A stretch of 22,451 nt of DNA from a virus, in IMG/VR virus record IMGVR_UViG_3300031877_000011, positions 1 to 22,451 of that record; one strand, written 5' to 3'. The translations under genes and the position numbers were made by a program. This document shows, in pieces, positions 1-7,875 of the stretch. Each line of letters opens with the position of its first letter. The first letter of the stretch is position 1. A model generated the notes under the pieces. It saw nothing but the letters and a program-made list of their open reading frames with translations. It did no database searches and was not told the DNA's origin.

Positions 1-27
1 AATCTCAAAATACTCTCTGTGCCTCAT
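1..27 (-). CDS. Start of an unidentified gene downstream of the terminase (partial)
   Basis: An ATG directly follows the terminase stop codon (TGA ATG, no gap) and opens nine codons (MRHREYFEI) before the window ends. The tight spacing matches the rest of this minus-strand operon, which supports a real start. Too little is visible to say anything about function. Confidence 0.4.
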
Positions 28-1572
28 TCAATAAGCCCTCTCTAAGCGTCCTGAAGGTTCAGATCGGCTGGCTGTGCATGCTAAGGCGATAGCCCAGTAG
101 ATGTCGTCATGTGTGCCTTCTGGGTGGGCAAAGTGGATGCGTCCGTCTTTGGTTAACTCGAAGGTTTCCACGTTGAGGTTGCTGATTACGTCGTTGTCGT
201 AATAGAGGCTGAACTGCTTGTTTTGCATCTTTTGTTTGAGATAACTGCAGATCTCTTCTTTAGTCGGCAATGACAATAATACGCCTTCGATTTGAGCGTT
301 TATGAGAGCTCGCTTCATGTCCTCAACAATGTACTCGCCCACGCCCGTTTGATCAACCAGTACTCTGACGGTGGAGCGCCAACGTTCACACAAAACCTTA
401 ACGTAGCCTATGACAGACGCGTAGGGAGTTTCTAAATCGAAAACCTTGACGTGGCGAAGCACCAAATTATCCCCGATCTTCTCGATGGCAGCAACCACAC
501 TGTAATCTACTTTTTTGCCGAGGTCCACGCCCAGAAAAACTTCTTTGCCCGTAAAGAAATCCTCAAACTCCCAAGGTTCTATGTCACTGCTCACACACCT
601 TGAGATTAAATCCTGGGGTAGCCAGCGGTCAATGTCCTCTGTAAACTCGGCTTCATACTCGCGGAGGAACCTATCTAACAAGATTTCACGTTTCTGTTTT
701 TCAATAAATTCCAGCGGAATCAAGCCAGCTTGCACTGCTTCTTTCCATGTTACGTGGTGTTGACTCCACTCAGACGCTATCTTCGGGTCTTTACAGAACC
801 GATAGAACATGTTGTTTCGACCCCAGGGAGTTGAGCTCGCAATTATTTGGGCGCCTTTCTCCCATCGAGTGGCCATCATCGGCTTGAGAACATTATCGAA
901 GAGCACCTCGTCATCGCGAATGAACGCTGCCTCGTCCACGAAAATGAGGTCGCTGGTTTCACCTCTAAGCCTGTGCAGGCTGTAGGGTAGAAACTTCATG
1001 CGGGAACGGTTTTGAAAGGTTACTTTTGTTCTCTGCAACTTGGATATCCAAGCCTTTCGGGCAGGCTCAGCCATTTGGTAATAGGTTTCTTCGAAGCGGT
1101 CGCAGACAAGCATGCTCTGTCTAAGTCCAGGTGCCACGATTATGGCTTGGCTCATGGAATGCAACACGCAGAATTTTAAGCCTTTGATGCCGAAGCTTTT
1201 GGTTTTGCCGCTCTGCCTCGACCAACGGGTGGCTATTTGCCTGCTTGTGTCTGTCAGAAATTTTAGCTGGTAGGGGGTTGGGTGGAAGTTGAGGAAGACT
1301 TCTGAAAAGAATGGTTCCTTTAGCATCTCAGCTACAGCGTGACCCTTAATCTTTTCATGAAGCTTCAAAGTGTTCTCGAGCTGCTCTTCGTCTCTTGGCA
1401 GAATACGCTTGAACACCTCATTTGGTGGTTGACCGCTTACCTCAGCTAAAGCCTTCGCCACAAACCATACGTCTCGACGCTCCGAATCCCGTAGTTGAAC
1501 AGTCCGTAGCTTTTCAATTTCACGCCATAGGGCTGGAATACTGGTCGGTTGGCTTCTCCAATCGATGCTCAT
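28..1572 (-). CDS. terL: Terminase large subunit (DNA-packaging ATPase and nuclease)
   Basis: This is the motor that cuts concatemeric viral DNA and pumps it into the prohead through the portal. The N-terminal ATPase has a Walker A-like SRQSGKT (residues 118-124), a Walker B strand LIFVDEAAF (209-217, catalytic D213/E214) and a coupling motif IIASST (244-249). The C-terminal RNase H-like nuclease shows FLGVDLGKKVDYS (D350, D356), VDQTGVGEY (D407) and THDDIYWA (D489/D490), which are the expected metal-binding acidic positions. At 514 residues it has normal family length. Its ATG overlaps the stop of the preceding small gene by four bases (ATGA), so the two are probably translated together. The ATPase and nuclease motifs are seen directly; the packaging role follows from the family. 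Confidence 0.95.
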   Translation of the reverse strand: MSIDWRSQPTSIPALWREIEKLRTVQLRDSERRDVWFVAKALAEVSGQPPNEVFKRILPRDEEQLENTLKLHEKIKGHAVAEMLKEPFFSEVFLNFHPTPYQLKFLTDTSRQIATRWSRQSGKTKSFGIKGLKFCVLHSMSQAIIVAPGLRQSMLVCDRFEETYYQMAEPARKAWISKLQRTKVTFQNRSRMKFLPYSLHRLRGETSDLIFVDEAAFIRDDEVLFDNVLKPMMATRWEKGAQIIASSTPWGRNNMFYRFCKDPKIASEWSQHHVTWKEAVQAGLIPLEFIEKQKREILLDRFLREYEAEFTEDIDRWLPQDLISRCVSSDIEPWEFEDFFTGKEVFLGVDLGKKVDYSVVAAIEKIGDNLVLRHVKVFDLETPYASVIGYVKVLCERWRSTVRVLVDQTGVGEYIVEDMKRALINAQIEGVLLSLPTKEEICSYLKQKMQNKQFSLYYDNDVISNLNVETFELTKDGRIHFAHPEGTHDDIYWAIALACTASRSEPSGRLERAY

Positions 1573-1895
1573 TTAATAGCTTGCTCCTTTTTGACTTGCG
1601 CCAAAACCTTCCTGATTTGCTCTAAATCAGATAGTTTCTTTGGTCTCAGAGACATATTCATAAGTTTACAAGCAAGCTTCATGTACTGCAGGCTGAGCTT
1701 ATGTTTCCCTTCCTTCGCAAACTTTTTAGCCAGCTCATAGCATTCAGCAGCGAAAACGCGGGCTATTCTGTCACGTTCAGAAAAGGACTCAGCCTTAACG
1801 AAGTCTTTTCCCTCTAACTTTTCAAGTTCCTTAGCGATCCTGCGGAAGACCCTGTATGTATTAAAAAAATATTTTTTTTCATCATTCATCTTCAT
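1569..1895 (-). CDS. Small helical protein preceding the terminase; candidate terminase small subunit
   Basis: A 108-residue, highly charged and mostly helical protein (about MKMNDEKKYFFNTYRVF to KKEQAIK). A longer reading frame exists upstream to 2060, but that part overlaps the neighbouring membrane-protein gene and has a His/Arg-rich composition unlike a real protein. I therefore chose the ATG at 1895; the ATG at 1889 is also possible. It ends in an ATGA overlap with the terminase large subunit. Position and size suit a DNA-recognition small terminase subunit, but no helix-turn-helix motif is convincing, so the role is inferred from context only. Confidence 0.7.
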   Translation of the reverse strand: MKMNDEKKYFFNTYRVFRRIAKELEKLEGKDFVKAESFSERDRIARVFAAECYELAKKFAKEGKHKLSLQYMKLACKLMNMSLRPKKLSDLEQIRKVLAQVKKEQAIK

Positions 1896-1903
1896 TGAGG
1901 TTT

Positions 1904-2146
1904 TCACGTCCTCTGCGAGATGAATATGCCTGTGATGGTGCCGATTAGGCCGGTGATGGCGCTGAAGATTTCGCTGTTCCAAGCTCGGAAATATATCATG
2001 TGAACGATCTCCAATGCGGTTAAGCCGACGAGACTGACGGTTGCGAAAGTTACTATCCACACTGTATGCTCGCTGGGCGGAAGCTCCATCTTCCGCTTCT
2101 TTGCCCGCACGGTTTTTGTTAAGGCTCTACGAATCGCGTTCCTCAA
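1904..2146 (-). CDS. Small two-helix membrane protein, holin-like
   Basis: An 80-residue protein with a strongly basic N-terminus (RNAIRRALTKTVRAKKRK), one membrane helix at about residues 29-53 (VWIVTFATVSLVGLTALEIV) and a second at about 60-77. Size and topology match class II holins, which make holes in the cell membrane at the end of infection, but sequence alone cannot prove this. The start is a TTG whose last bases form the stop of the preceding gene (TTGA overlap), with AGGTGAT just upstream as ribosome-binding site. It is one of three small membrane proteins between the tail and terminase genes. Confidence 0.65.
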   Translation of the reverse strand: MRNAIRRALTKTVRAKKRKMELPPSEHTVWIVTFATVSLVGLTALEIVHMIYFRAWNSEIFSAITGLIGTITGIFISQRT

Positions 2147-2568
2147 GCGGTATCACCTCTCGTCGTCAAGTGAAGCCTTAGCTGCTTGCCTCGCTTGACG
2201 ATGCGCACTGTCCCCCTTTCAAAGGCTGTTTTCAGTTGACAGCAAAGATTCGGGTCCAGCACTCCAGTCAGGATCGCCCTCACGCCCTTTGTCATGCCCA
2301 AGGGAATCGCTGTGAGGTCCACGTCGAAGTCTCCATTTCCAGGCCAACAGAAAATGTCTCGTGCAACCGCGATGTGCTTAACTTCCTCGCCCACCAGCCC
2401 AAAGAAAAATCCCACGGACCGCACCGGCACGTCAAACACGTGTCGTTTCCCTTTAACTTTAGGGTGAAGCCGAATCTCCCGTTTGCTCGCGTCCGACCAC
2501 TCCACCTCGATGAGGTCTCCGAACCGGAGCTGCGAAACCGTTTTAAGAACTTCGCCGCTACTTTTCAT
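2143..2568 (-). CDS. Uncharacterised beta-strand-rich protein
   Basis: A 141-residue protein I do not recognise. The N-terminal part alternates short hydrophobic strands with charged turns (LRFGDLIEVEW, REIRLHP, RHVFDVPVRSVGFFFGLVG, VKHIAVARDIF), suggesting a small beta-barrel such as an SH3-like or OB-like fold. The C-terminus is basic (RIVKRGKQLRLHL). No membrane segment or catalytic motif is obvious. It overlaps a 35-residue gene upstream by eleven bases and the holin-like gene downstream by four, so it belongs to the same transcript. A minor virion, adaptor or nucleic-acid-binding role is possible. Confidence 0.6.
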   Translation of the reverse strand: MKSSGEVLKTVSQLRFGDLIEVEWSDASKREIRLHPKVKGKRHVFDVPVRSVGFFFGLVGEEVKHIAVARDIFCWPGNGDFDVDLTAIPLGMTKGVRAILTGVLDPNLCCQLKTAFERGTVRIVKRGKQLRLHLTTRGDTA

Positions 2569-2665
2569 TGGGCATTACTCCTGCTATGGGTGTGGTGCCC
2601 CAGTGAAGGTGTTTGCCGTTCAGCCACGCTCGGTTTAACACCTTCACCGCTTCTCGACTAATCAT
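2558..2665 (-). CDS. Very small hypothetical protein (35 residues)
   Basis: This short frame starts at ATG 2665 (MISREAVKVLNRAWLNGKH...) and ends at TAG inside the start of the next gene. It overlaps the end of the small membrane-protein gene upstream by eight bases. The compact chain of overlaps and plausible amino-acid composition support translation. No function can be assigned, and it may be a leader that couples its neighbours. Confidence 0.4.
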   Translation of the reverse strand: MISREAVKVLNRAWLNGKHLHWGTTPIAGVMPNEK

Positions 2666-2786
2666 GGGTTATTCCCCACTTGCTCTTCTTCTCTTTCGTG
2701 TGTAGCCAAGCGCTGTATACGGCCATCCCTAGGATGAAGCCGCAAACAGCCGCAACAATGACGTTGATAAACTCCACCATTTCCAT
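2658..2786 (-). CDS. Very small single-helix membrane protein
   Basis: A 42-residue protein (MEMVEFINVIVAAVCGFILG...) with one membrane helix at about residues 5-28 and a basic, Lys-rich tail (HTKEKKSKW). GGTGA lies three bases before the first ATG, and at a more usual spacing before the second ATG at 2780, so the shorter 40-residue form may be the true product. It sits in a row of small membrane proteins between the tail-fibre genes and the terminase. Spanin-like, antiholin-like or membrane-exit roles are possible, but none is shown. Confidence 0.5.
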   Translation of the reverse strand: MEMVEFINVIVAAVCGFILGMAVYSAWLHTKEKKSKWGITHD

Positions 2787-2801
2787 TCACCAAATCGATC
2801 G

Positions 2802-3038
2802 TTACTGCTCCCAGAACCATAATGCTACGAATGTTAATGGTATGCTGAGGAACATGGCTGCATAGCAAAGCACGTAGAAGGTCTGGTTAGGCAAGTAAAG
2901 CCACGGCAAGACCTCCCTCATGAAGTTGGGTTGTCCCCACACAAGCGGGCTCACCATGAGATCTAGTTGCCAAGCTCCTAAAGTGAATACGAAAACGGCT
3001 AAGCCCAGCAAGACAACGTTTAAACTATGTTTTCTCAT
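2802..3038 (-). CDS. Small two-helix membrane protein
   Basis: A 78-residue protein with membrane helices at about residues 7-24 (NVVLLGLAVFVFTLGAWQ) and 54-76 (FYVLCYAAMFLSIPLTFVALWFW), separated by a Trp/Pro-rich loop. I chose the ATG at 3038; a TTG at 3068 in the same frame would overlap the preceding gene by 26 bases. No clear ribosome-binding site is visible. Its place directly after a tail-fibre-like gene is where many phages keep lysis genes, so a holin or antiholin role is the leading guess, but there is no direct motif evidence. Confidence 0.6.
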   Translation of the reverse strand: MRKHSLNVVLLGLAVFVFTLGAWQLDLMVSPLVWGQPNFMREVLPWLYLPNQTFYVLCYAAMFLSIPLTFVALWFWEQ

Positions 3039-3042
3039 GTTT

Positions 3043-3495
3043 TTACGCTGCCGTGATGGTTGTTTCAACTACAACAGTGATTTTTTTGTCGCTGCTTTTC
3101 GGAATGTTGCTTGCAAACAGTTTTCGCAGAAGCATTGTACCCGCGGATGCAGCGTTAAGGATTCCAACCTCTGTCAGCGTGTAGCCGTTGGCTTCTGTGT
3201 AATCTACGATGAACTCTAAGTGTGCTACACCCGTCGAGGGATTAGTTGTAACGCTCAGGGTTTTGCGGAGCACCTCCGTCTGCAGCGTAGTGTCTCCTGC
3301 TGCTGGAGCATTGGTTCCTGTTCCTACGGCACCGTAACCCATCTTTGTCGGGGTGTCGCTGTACATACGCTGCTGATAGAAGTTTAGACCCGCATTGACC
3401 ACAAGGTCTTCAATTGTTTTCACGATTTCTTTGCGTCCATCCTTGTATTCCACGATCGCGTAGACTTCATCCTTTATTTTCATTTTTTCACTCAT
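3043..3495 (-). CDS. Tail fibre or baseplate appendage-like protein
   Basis: A 150-residue beta-rich protein. It contains AVGTGTNAPAAGDTTLQTEV (about residues 56-75) followed by EANGYTLTEVGILNA and TMLLRKLF. This 'value at time zero, parent class, gains in element order' pattern is typical of small tail-tip or fibre proteins of tailed viruses, where an Asn/Gly-rich strand precedes TxxEVGI. It probably contributes to host recognition at the tail tip. It lies just downstream of the hub gene and one small protein, as tail-tip genes usually do. The start ATG is preceded by AAAGATGAG. Exact role is inferred. Confidence 0.65.
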   Translation of the reverse strand: MSEKMKIKDEVYAIVEYKDGRKEIVKTIEDLVVNAGLNFYQQRMYSDTPTKMGYGAVGTGTNAPAAGDTTLQTEVLRKTLSVTTNPSTGVAHLEFIVDYTEANGYTLTEVGILNAASAGTMLLRKLFASNIPKSSDKKITVVVETTITAA

Positions 3496-3498
3496 CTT

Positions 3499-3834
3499 TT
3501 ATTCTTCCTTTCCAGTTTTTTCGTCCAGAGTGACTGCACAGTTCTTAACGATCTCCCACTTATCGTCTAAATTCTTATGCGTTTTCCGGAGAACATCTAA
3601 CCCCTCGCGGCTAACCTGATTTTGTCCCTTCGTAGCGATTAAGGTAACATTTTCTAAAGCTATTTTGCCATGATCCGCTTCCTCCGCTACAATTGAAACC
3701 AAACAAAAGTTTTCGTCCAACTCTTGCATGAACCAGCTCATGCGGATTGGAAGATCTGCAGTTATTGGTCTTCTTGGATTTTCACGGGTTCCATCGCCAA
3801 CTATGGGACAAAGATATGTTTTTTCCACAATCAT
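3499..3834 (-). CDS. Small hypothetical tail-module protein
   Basis: A 111-residue protein I do not recognise. It begins MIVEKTYLCPIVGDGTREN and contains PRRPITADLP and a strand-rich middle (ENFCLVSIVAE). GGAGTGA lies eight bases before the ATG, within the end of the hub gene, and gives a clear start. Its place between the tail hub and the fibre-like protein suggests an accessory tail-tip component or fibre chaperone; this is inferred from position only. Confidence 0.6.
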   Translation of the reverse strand: MIVEKTYLCPIVGDGTRENPRRPITADLPIRMSWFMQELDENFCLVSIVAEEADHGKIALENVTLIATKGQNQVSREGLDVLRKTHKNLDDKWEIVKNCAVTLDEKTGKEE

Positions 3835-3840
3835 TTTTCT

Positions 3841-6800
3841 TCACTCCGTCCACATGTAACAATAATCGAAGTCGGCTTTTGCACCCGCCACTAAGATCCC
3901 GTTGTACATGAGGAAGTCGCCGTCATTGTGGCTGCGAGGATCTTGCAGGTGATTAATGCAGGGGTTAGTTTCTGCTTCGAACCAAACTTTTGTGCGAATC
4001 CCTGTCCCTTCATTTCTTTGATCCGTTTTCAGTTTGTAGAAAGTTCCTGTGGTAATCGTTTTAGCAACAAAAGCCAGTTGTGTCCAAGTGCCGCCCACAC
4101 ACTTATAATATTGCACGCCTTTGTTTCCCGACACATAATAAATCAACGTGACCTCATACGTGTTGTTCGCGTCAACTCTTCGAAAGAGATTTCCAGCAGA
4201 TTGATCATAATTTGTAACTAGTTTTACCTTTGTTTCCCAAGTGTAATTCACAAGATGGCCTTTCGTAAATTTTAATCTCTTCGCGCCTGTGGTTGTTTGA
4301 GTTTGATGTAGCACTCCATCCGCTGACCATGTTCCAGTTTCCACTGACCAAATGTTAGAGTCTAAAGTGTTAAAATCGTCCCAAATCCAACGTGCCTGAA
4401 GATAATCCACTATAGACATAGAGTCGGTGAGAAGAGCGTCGATAATTGCTTGAAGCAAATCTGAGATCGTCAAGTTATCTTGGAGGAGAAATTCAAATAA
4501 AACCTGCATGTAATCAGTGACCGTCATCCTGTCCTTTACCGGTCCAATTAACACCTCCACATTCTCAGCGTAAACATCAGCTTTCTGCAGACGCTCAATG
4601 TGCTCCTTAAGCCGCTTCTGCGGATCGGTTAAGGCGTGGGGCACGCCAGCCAAATTGATTTCAGTCGTAAATTTGGTGGATGCCGGTGGGATTGTGTGGG
4701 CTACCTCTTGAATAATCATTTCTTCGCTGTTTATGTTCTGGTTTGGAACGTTTACGATGGCGATTTCTCCAGCCCTTATCTGGGGTAGTCCCCATGGGTG
4801 TGTCAAGGAGCCTTTAACCAACGGGGGCTGCTTCAGAATGCTTAAGAAGTATCCTGCTGCCTTCTGGGCGTCTTGTTGAGTTTTATAGTAACTGGTGAAA
4901 ATCTTCTCTGGCTGCAAACCATACTCAGCTATCTTGTCCTCGTCTGTTGCTATGCCCCAAGCTTCAGTTTCACCTATGAATCTTAATTCGTCAATTCTGC
5001 ACCATGTCACAGGCGAATCTGAAGGGTACAGGAATCCAACATAGTTGATGTTTTTCAGCTGCGGGCTACCTACTTCCTGAAACTCGATGTTTTGAGTGAA
5101 CCCAACATTAAACTCGAATTCCGTGTCCCATTTCGTGGATGGACTGAACTCAATGTAATAGTAGTTGTTGTCGTCTGTCGCTAAAATAAGTTTGGCAGTT
5201 GCTGTCGGGTCGCTGTGTTTATACCAAAATCTTAATTTGGAAAGGGCAAGTGCGTTTACATTCCAATCTTTGCTTTGCGGATAAACAATCAAATGCTGCA
5301 CTTGTGTGCTTTGTTTCGCTTGATAAACGTCGCCTCCCCAAATATCCGAATAATCAGGGCTGGTGTCATCCAAGCCGCCTTGATCATTGTAGATTTTGAA
5401 GAAGCCAGTGAAGGGGAACGACAGTGTTAAAACGTCAAGTTCGGCAATAGTGGAGTCTGCTGGAACGTATGCTTCTGCCACCTTGCTTCCGGGCGATCCG
5501 CCTGTTCCACTCCACAATTCAACTTTCCAACCCGGGTGCAGGGCAGCAACAAAAACTTTTATATCCTTGTAAACTTTCAGGTTATCGAATTTTTGGTAGT
5601 GGAAATTAACTGTGTCATCTGTTGCACCGCGGAGGTAGATGTAAGCGCTTTGGAAACTTGTTATTCGAGTGAATTCCACTTTGGGGTCATTATCCAGATA
5701 CAGTTTCACCGTGTTGCCATTGAACAATAGTTTGGCGACTTTTGTTTCGTTATCCGTGTCGAAATGTTGACTCCAATGATCATGAAACGTTTGACCGAGT
5801 ATTTTCTCGTTCATGTACCAGGTCATTCCCACACTGTAATCTTTGAAAGGCCATAGAGCAAGAACATCCGCGATTGCATGTGGGTCTTGCGTTGTGGTTT
5901 TTATCGGGCAGAAAATAAATCCACAAGAATCGCCAGGATGAGAGCTTCCCAAGGACTCCCTCATCAGTTTAAGTTCCACAACGAGCTTGGCGTTGTAGAT
6001 GTCACGAACGTTCTTTTCCACGACGAACCTGGAATGTTCGGAACCGGTTCCACTCTTCGTTTTACTATACAATTCACCTGCGGTGATGTAGGTGTCGCCT
6101 ACACCGTTACCGGCAGATCCTTCACTCCAATACGCGGGGTCGGGTGGATCACTCGGGAACTCTTCGTATTTGATTAAGCCGCTTGAGAGGCGTTGAAAAT
6201 TTGTAGATGTCCCAGTTGATAAAGTTGCTTTAACGGAGTATTTGCCTTTTTTAGCGTCAACATCCGCGGAGATTGAACCATCATTAACCGTCCAATCCGT
6301 GGCGATGTTGTTTTCTGTGACAGCATCACTGTCGAGGGGATCAGGAAAATTGTACTCAAATTTGTCTCCTTTCACGATCACCATGTTGCGAACCTTTTTT
6401 GGGTCGCGTAGAAAAGCTCCGGCGTGAACGTTTGTAGCCGCATCTAATGTTATCTTTTCATAAGGAGGCGTTGCCGAGAAGAATCCCAGCCATTTGAAAT
6501 AGAGGATTCCTTGGCTGCCCGACTTGGAGATGCCAAGTTTCACATTCTTGACGACTTTATTGGCTCCCGTGATTATCGAAGTTAAATCCCATTCCAAAAC
6601 CGTGTAGGATGTTGGAGCTGCCGTTAGGGCTTGAACCGTGTACTCCACATCATCCTCAGTGACAAGTTTCACCGAGTATTGAGTATCCGCGTCTGGGCCC
6701 TTCAACTCTAAAAGAAGCTTCTTAAAAATCGTTGAGTCCACGGAAATAAGCGTGACACGGTACAGGGTTCCGGCTCCGCCTGCGACTGCTGTCTTCATCT

Positions 6801-7875
6801 GGGCGATATCGCCGTCGGTTTCAAACTGGTGGGCGGAGCAGCCCCATCCTTTCTCCCAGCTGTCCTCCATCCAACCGGCATAGCGGAGAAAACGTTTGCC
6901 GAGAGGATACAGGCTTGCGTCTCTGTTAGGTTCAATGTTGAAGCATAAATCGTATTCCTCAACCATTTCCACAATCTTAGATAACGCCACGTCATAGTCG
7001 CATTTTAAGGCGGTCATCTTCTTTTGCACATCTTTTACGCCGAAGGTTGTAAAGCCGAGAGCAGCCTGGTTCTCCGCCTCATCCAAGATGTCTTTGACAA
7101 CATCGTCAATGTCTTCATCCTCATAGGCTTCGGCGATGAAACGTTCATAAAGTAAAGCGGACCAGCCGAGAGCGTTTAACGTTAGATACTCTCTGCCGTA
7201 CTGGACTCTTTCGGGGTCAATGTTATCGATGTATCCTCCAAAAATCCTTTCGAAACTGCCGTTCTTCTTCACCCAAAGATAGGCTTCGTCACGATAAGCA
7301 AACCTATCCTTGTGTTGACCGTTGTGATTGTCTATAATTAATTGAAGAAAATCAACTCGATCATTTACGCCTCCTCTATATTGAGGAATGTCAAAAACAT
7401 CATCTAAATCCTCGGTAGAGTAGAATGGATTCGCTTTCGTAAACAAGATGAAATCCACATACATGCTGCCAACTATGGTCCCTGCGTTACCAAAAGTTAA
7501 TCGGACTTCAGTTACGGTGTTTCCTGCAGGTAGTTGAAAGGCATGAATCGTAAAATCGGTTTCAGTAAACTCATAACCACCGATCCATTCTTCCGACGCG
7601 TAAATCTCTACCCAAGTAGATGTTACACCTACCAAGTTAGAGGTTTTCTTAGCCCGAAAAACTACATACGGATAATCGTCGGTATCAATGTTCAACCCTA
7701 AACGGAAAAGCACGTAAAAATCGTTTGTTGGTCCCTTAGTGAACTTTACAATGTCTCCGTCACATTCAACAGATGCCCCCCATGTCTTCGCCCAACCGGG
7801 CAGAGCGGGATCTGCGAACTCTTCTCTCCATATCGCAGGTTTACAGATCAGAAGCTGAACATTACGTTCAGTCAA
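3841..7875 (-). CDS. Large tail hub / receptor-binding protein (gp27-like hub with carbohydrate-binding-type insertions)
   Basis: A 1344-residue mosaic that probably forms the tail tip. Residues 1-150 look like a jelly-roll domain. Residues 155-270 (DVFDIPQYRGGVNDRVDFLQ, FERIFGGYID, LTLNALGWS) resemble the first half of tail-hub proteins, in which strands are followed by RIFGGYID and a 'GW' strand. The second half seems to resume at about 968-1078 (KTQQDAQKAAGYFLSILKQ, LPQIRAGEIAIVNVP). Between them, about 330-960 is Trp/Tyr-rich beta-sandwich sequence resembling carbohydrate-binding or concanavalin-like domains. Three 18-residue repeats follow (1115-1168), then a final beta-sandwich (1161-1344; FDDFN-like WDDFNTLDSNIW). 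Its ATG overlaps the tape-measure stop by eight bases, the usual order of tape measure then hub. Domain boundaries are my estimates. Confidence 0.8.
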   Translation of the reverse strand: MTERNVQLLICKPAIWREEFADPALPGWAKTWGASVECDGDIVKFTKGPTNDFYVLFRLGLNIDTDDYPYVVFRAKKTSNLVGVTSTWVEIYASEEWIGGYEFTETDFTIHAFQLPAGNTVTEVRLTFGNAGTIVGSMYVDFILFTKANPFYSTEDLDDVFDIPQYRGGVNDRVDFLQLIIDNHNGQHKDRFAYRDEAYLWVKKNGSFERIFGGYIDNIDPERVQYGREYLTLNALGWSALLYERFIAEAYEDEDIDDVVKDILDEAENQAALGFTTFGVKDVQKKMTALKCDYDVALSKIVEMVEEYDLCFNIEPNRDASLYPLGKRFLRYAGWMEDSWEKGWGCSAHQFETDGDIAQMKTAVAGGAGTLYRVTLISVDSTIFKKLLLELKGPDADTQYSVKLVTEDDVEYTVQALTAAPTSYTVLEWDLTSIITGANKVVKNVKLGISKSGSQGILYFKWLGFFSATPPYEKITLDAATNVHAGAFLRDPKKVRNMVIVKGDKFEYNFPDPLDSDAVTENNIATDWTVNDGSISADVDAKKGKYSVKATLSTGTSTNFQRLSSGLIKYEEFPSDPPDPAYWSEGSAGNGVGDTYITAGELYSKTKSGTGSEHSRFVVEKNVRDIYNAKLVVELKLMRESLGSSHPGDSCGFIFCPIKTTTQDPHAIADVLALWPFKDYSVGMTWYMNEKILGQTFHDHWSQHFDTDNETKVAKLLFNGNTVKLYLDNDPKVEFTRITSFQSAYIYLRGATDDTVNFHYQKFDNLKVYKDIKVFVAALHPGWKVELWSGTGGSPGSKVAEAYVPADSTIAELDVLTLSFPFTGFFKIYNDQGGLDDTSPDYSDIWGGDVYQAKQSTQVQHLIVYPQSKDWNVNALALSKLRFWYKHSDPTATAKLILATDDNNYYYIEFSPSTKWDTEFEFNVGFTQNIEFQEVGSPQLKNINYVGFLYPSDSPVTWCRIDELRFIGETEAWGIATDEDKIAEYGLQPEKIFTSYYKTQQDAQKAAGYFLSILKQPPLVKGSLTHPWGLPQIRAGEIAIVNVPNQNINSEEMIIQEVAHTIPPASTKFTTEINLAGVPHALTDPQKRLKEHIERLQKADVYAENVEVLIGPVKDRMTVTDYMQVLFEFLLQDNLTISDLLQAIIDALLTDSMSIVDYLQARWIWDDFNTLDSNIWSVETGTWSADGVLHQTQTTTGAKRLKFTKGHLVNYTWETKVKLVTNYDQSAGNLFRRVDANNTYEVTLIYYVSGNKGVQYYKCVGGTWTQLAFVAKTITTGTFYKLKTDQRNEGTGIRTKVWFEAETNPCINHLQDPRSHNDGDFLMYNGILVAGAKADFDYCYMWTE
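4372..4533 (-). repeat. Three 18-residue tandem repeats within the tail hub protein
   Basis: Residues 1115, 1133 and 1151 each begin a unit with the pattern D-x-[ML]-[TS]-[IV]-x-D-[YL]-[ML]-Q: DRMTVTDYMQ, DNLTISDLLQ and DSMSIVDYLQ. The spacing is exactly 18 residues (54 bases) both times. The units look helical and amphipathic and link the hub body to the terminal beta-sandwich, perhaps as a coiled spacer or trimerisation element. Confidence 0.8.

Noticed and set aside
1896-2060. Extension of the gene before the terminase to 2060
   Set aside because: The added 55 residues are mostly Arg, His and Asn and overlap the holin-like gene, so ATG 1895 is preferred.
2662-2868. 68-residue minus-strand frame across the small membrane-protein gene
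   Set aside because: Composition is Arg/Cys/His-rich with no family pattern. The overlapping 42-residue membrane protein in another frame explains the DNA better.
5199-6427. Several plus-strand frames across the tail hub gene
   Set aside because: They lie opposite a 1344-residue open frame with clear domains, and none has a ribosome-binding site or recognisable motif.
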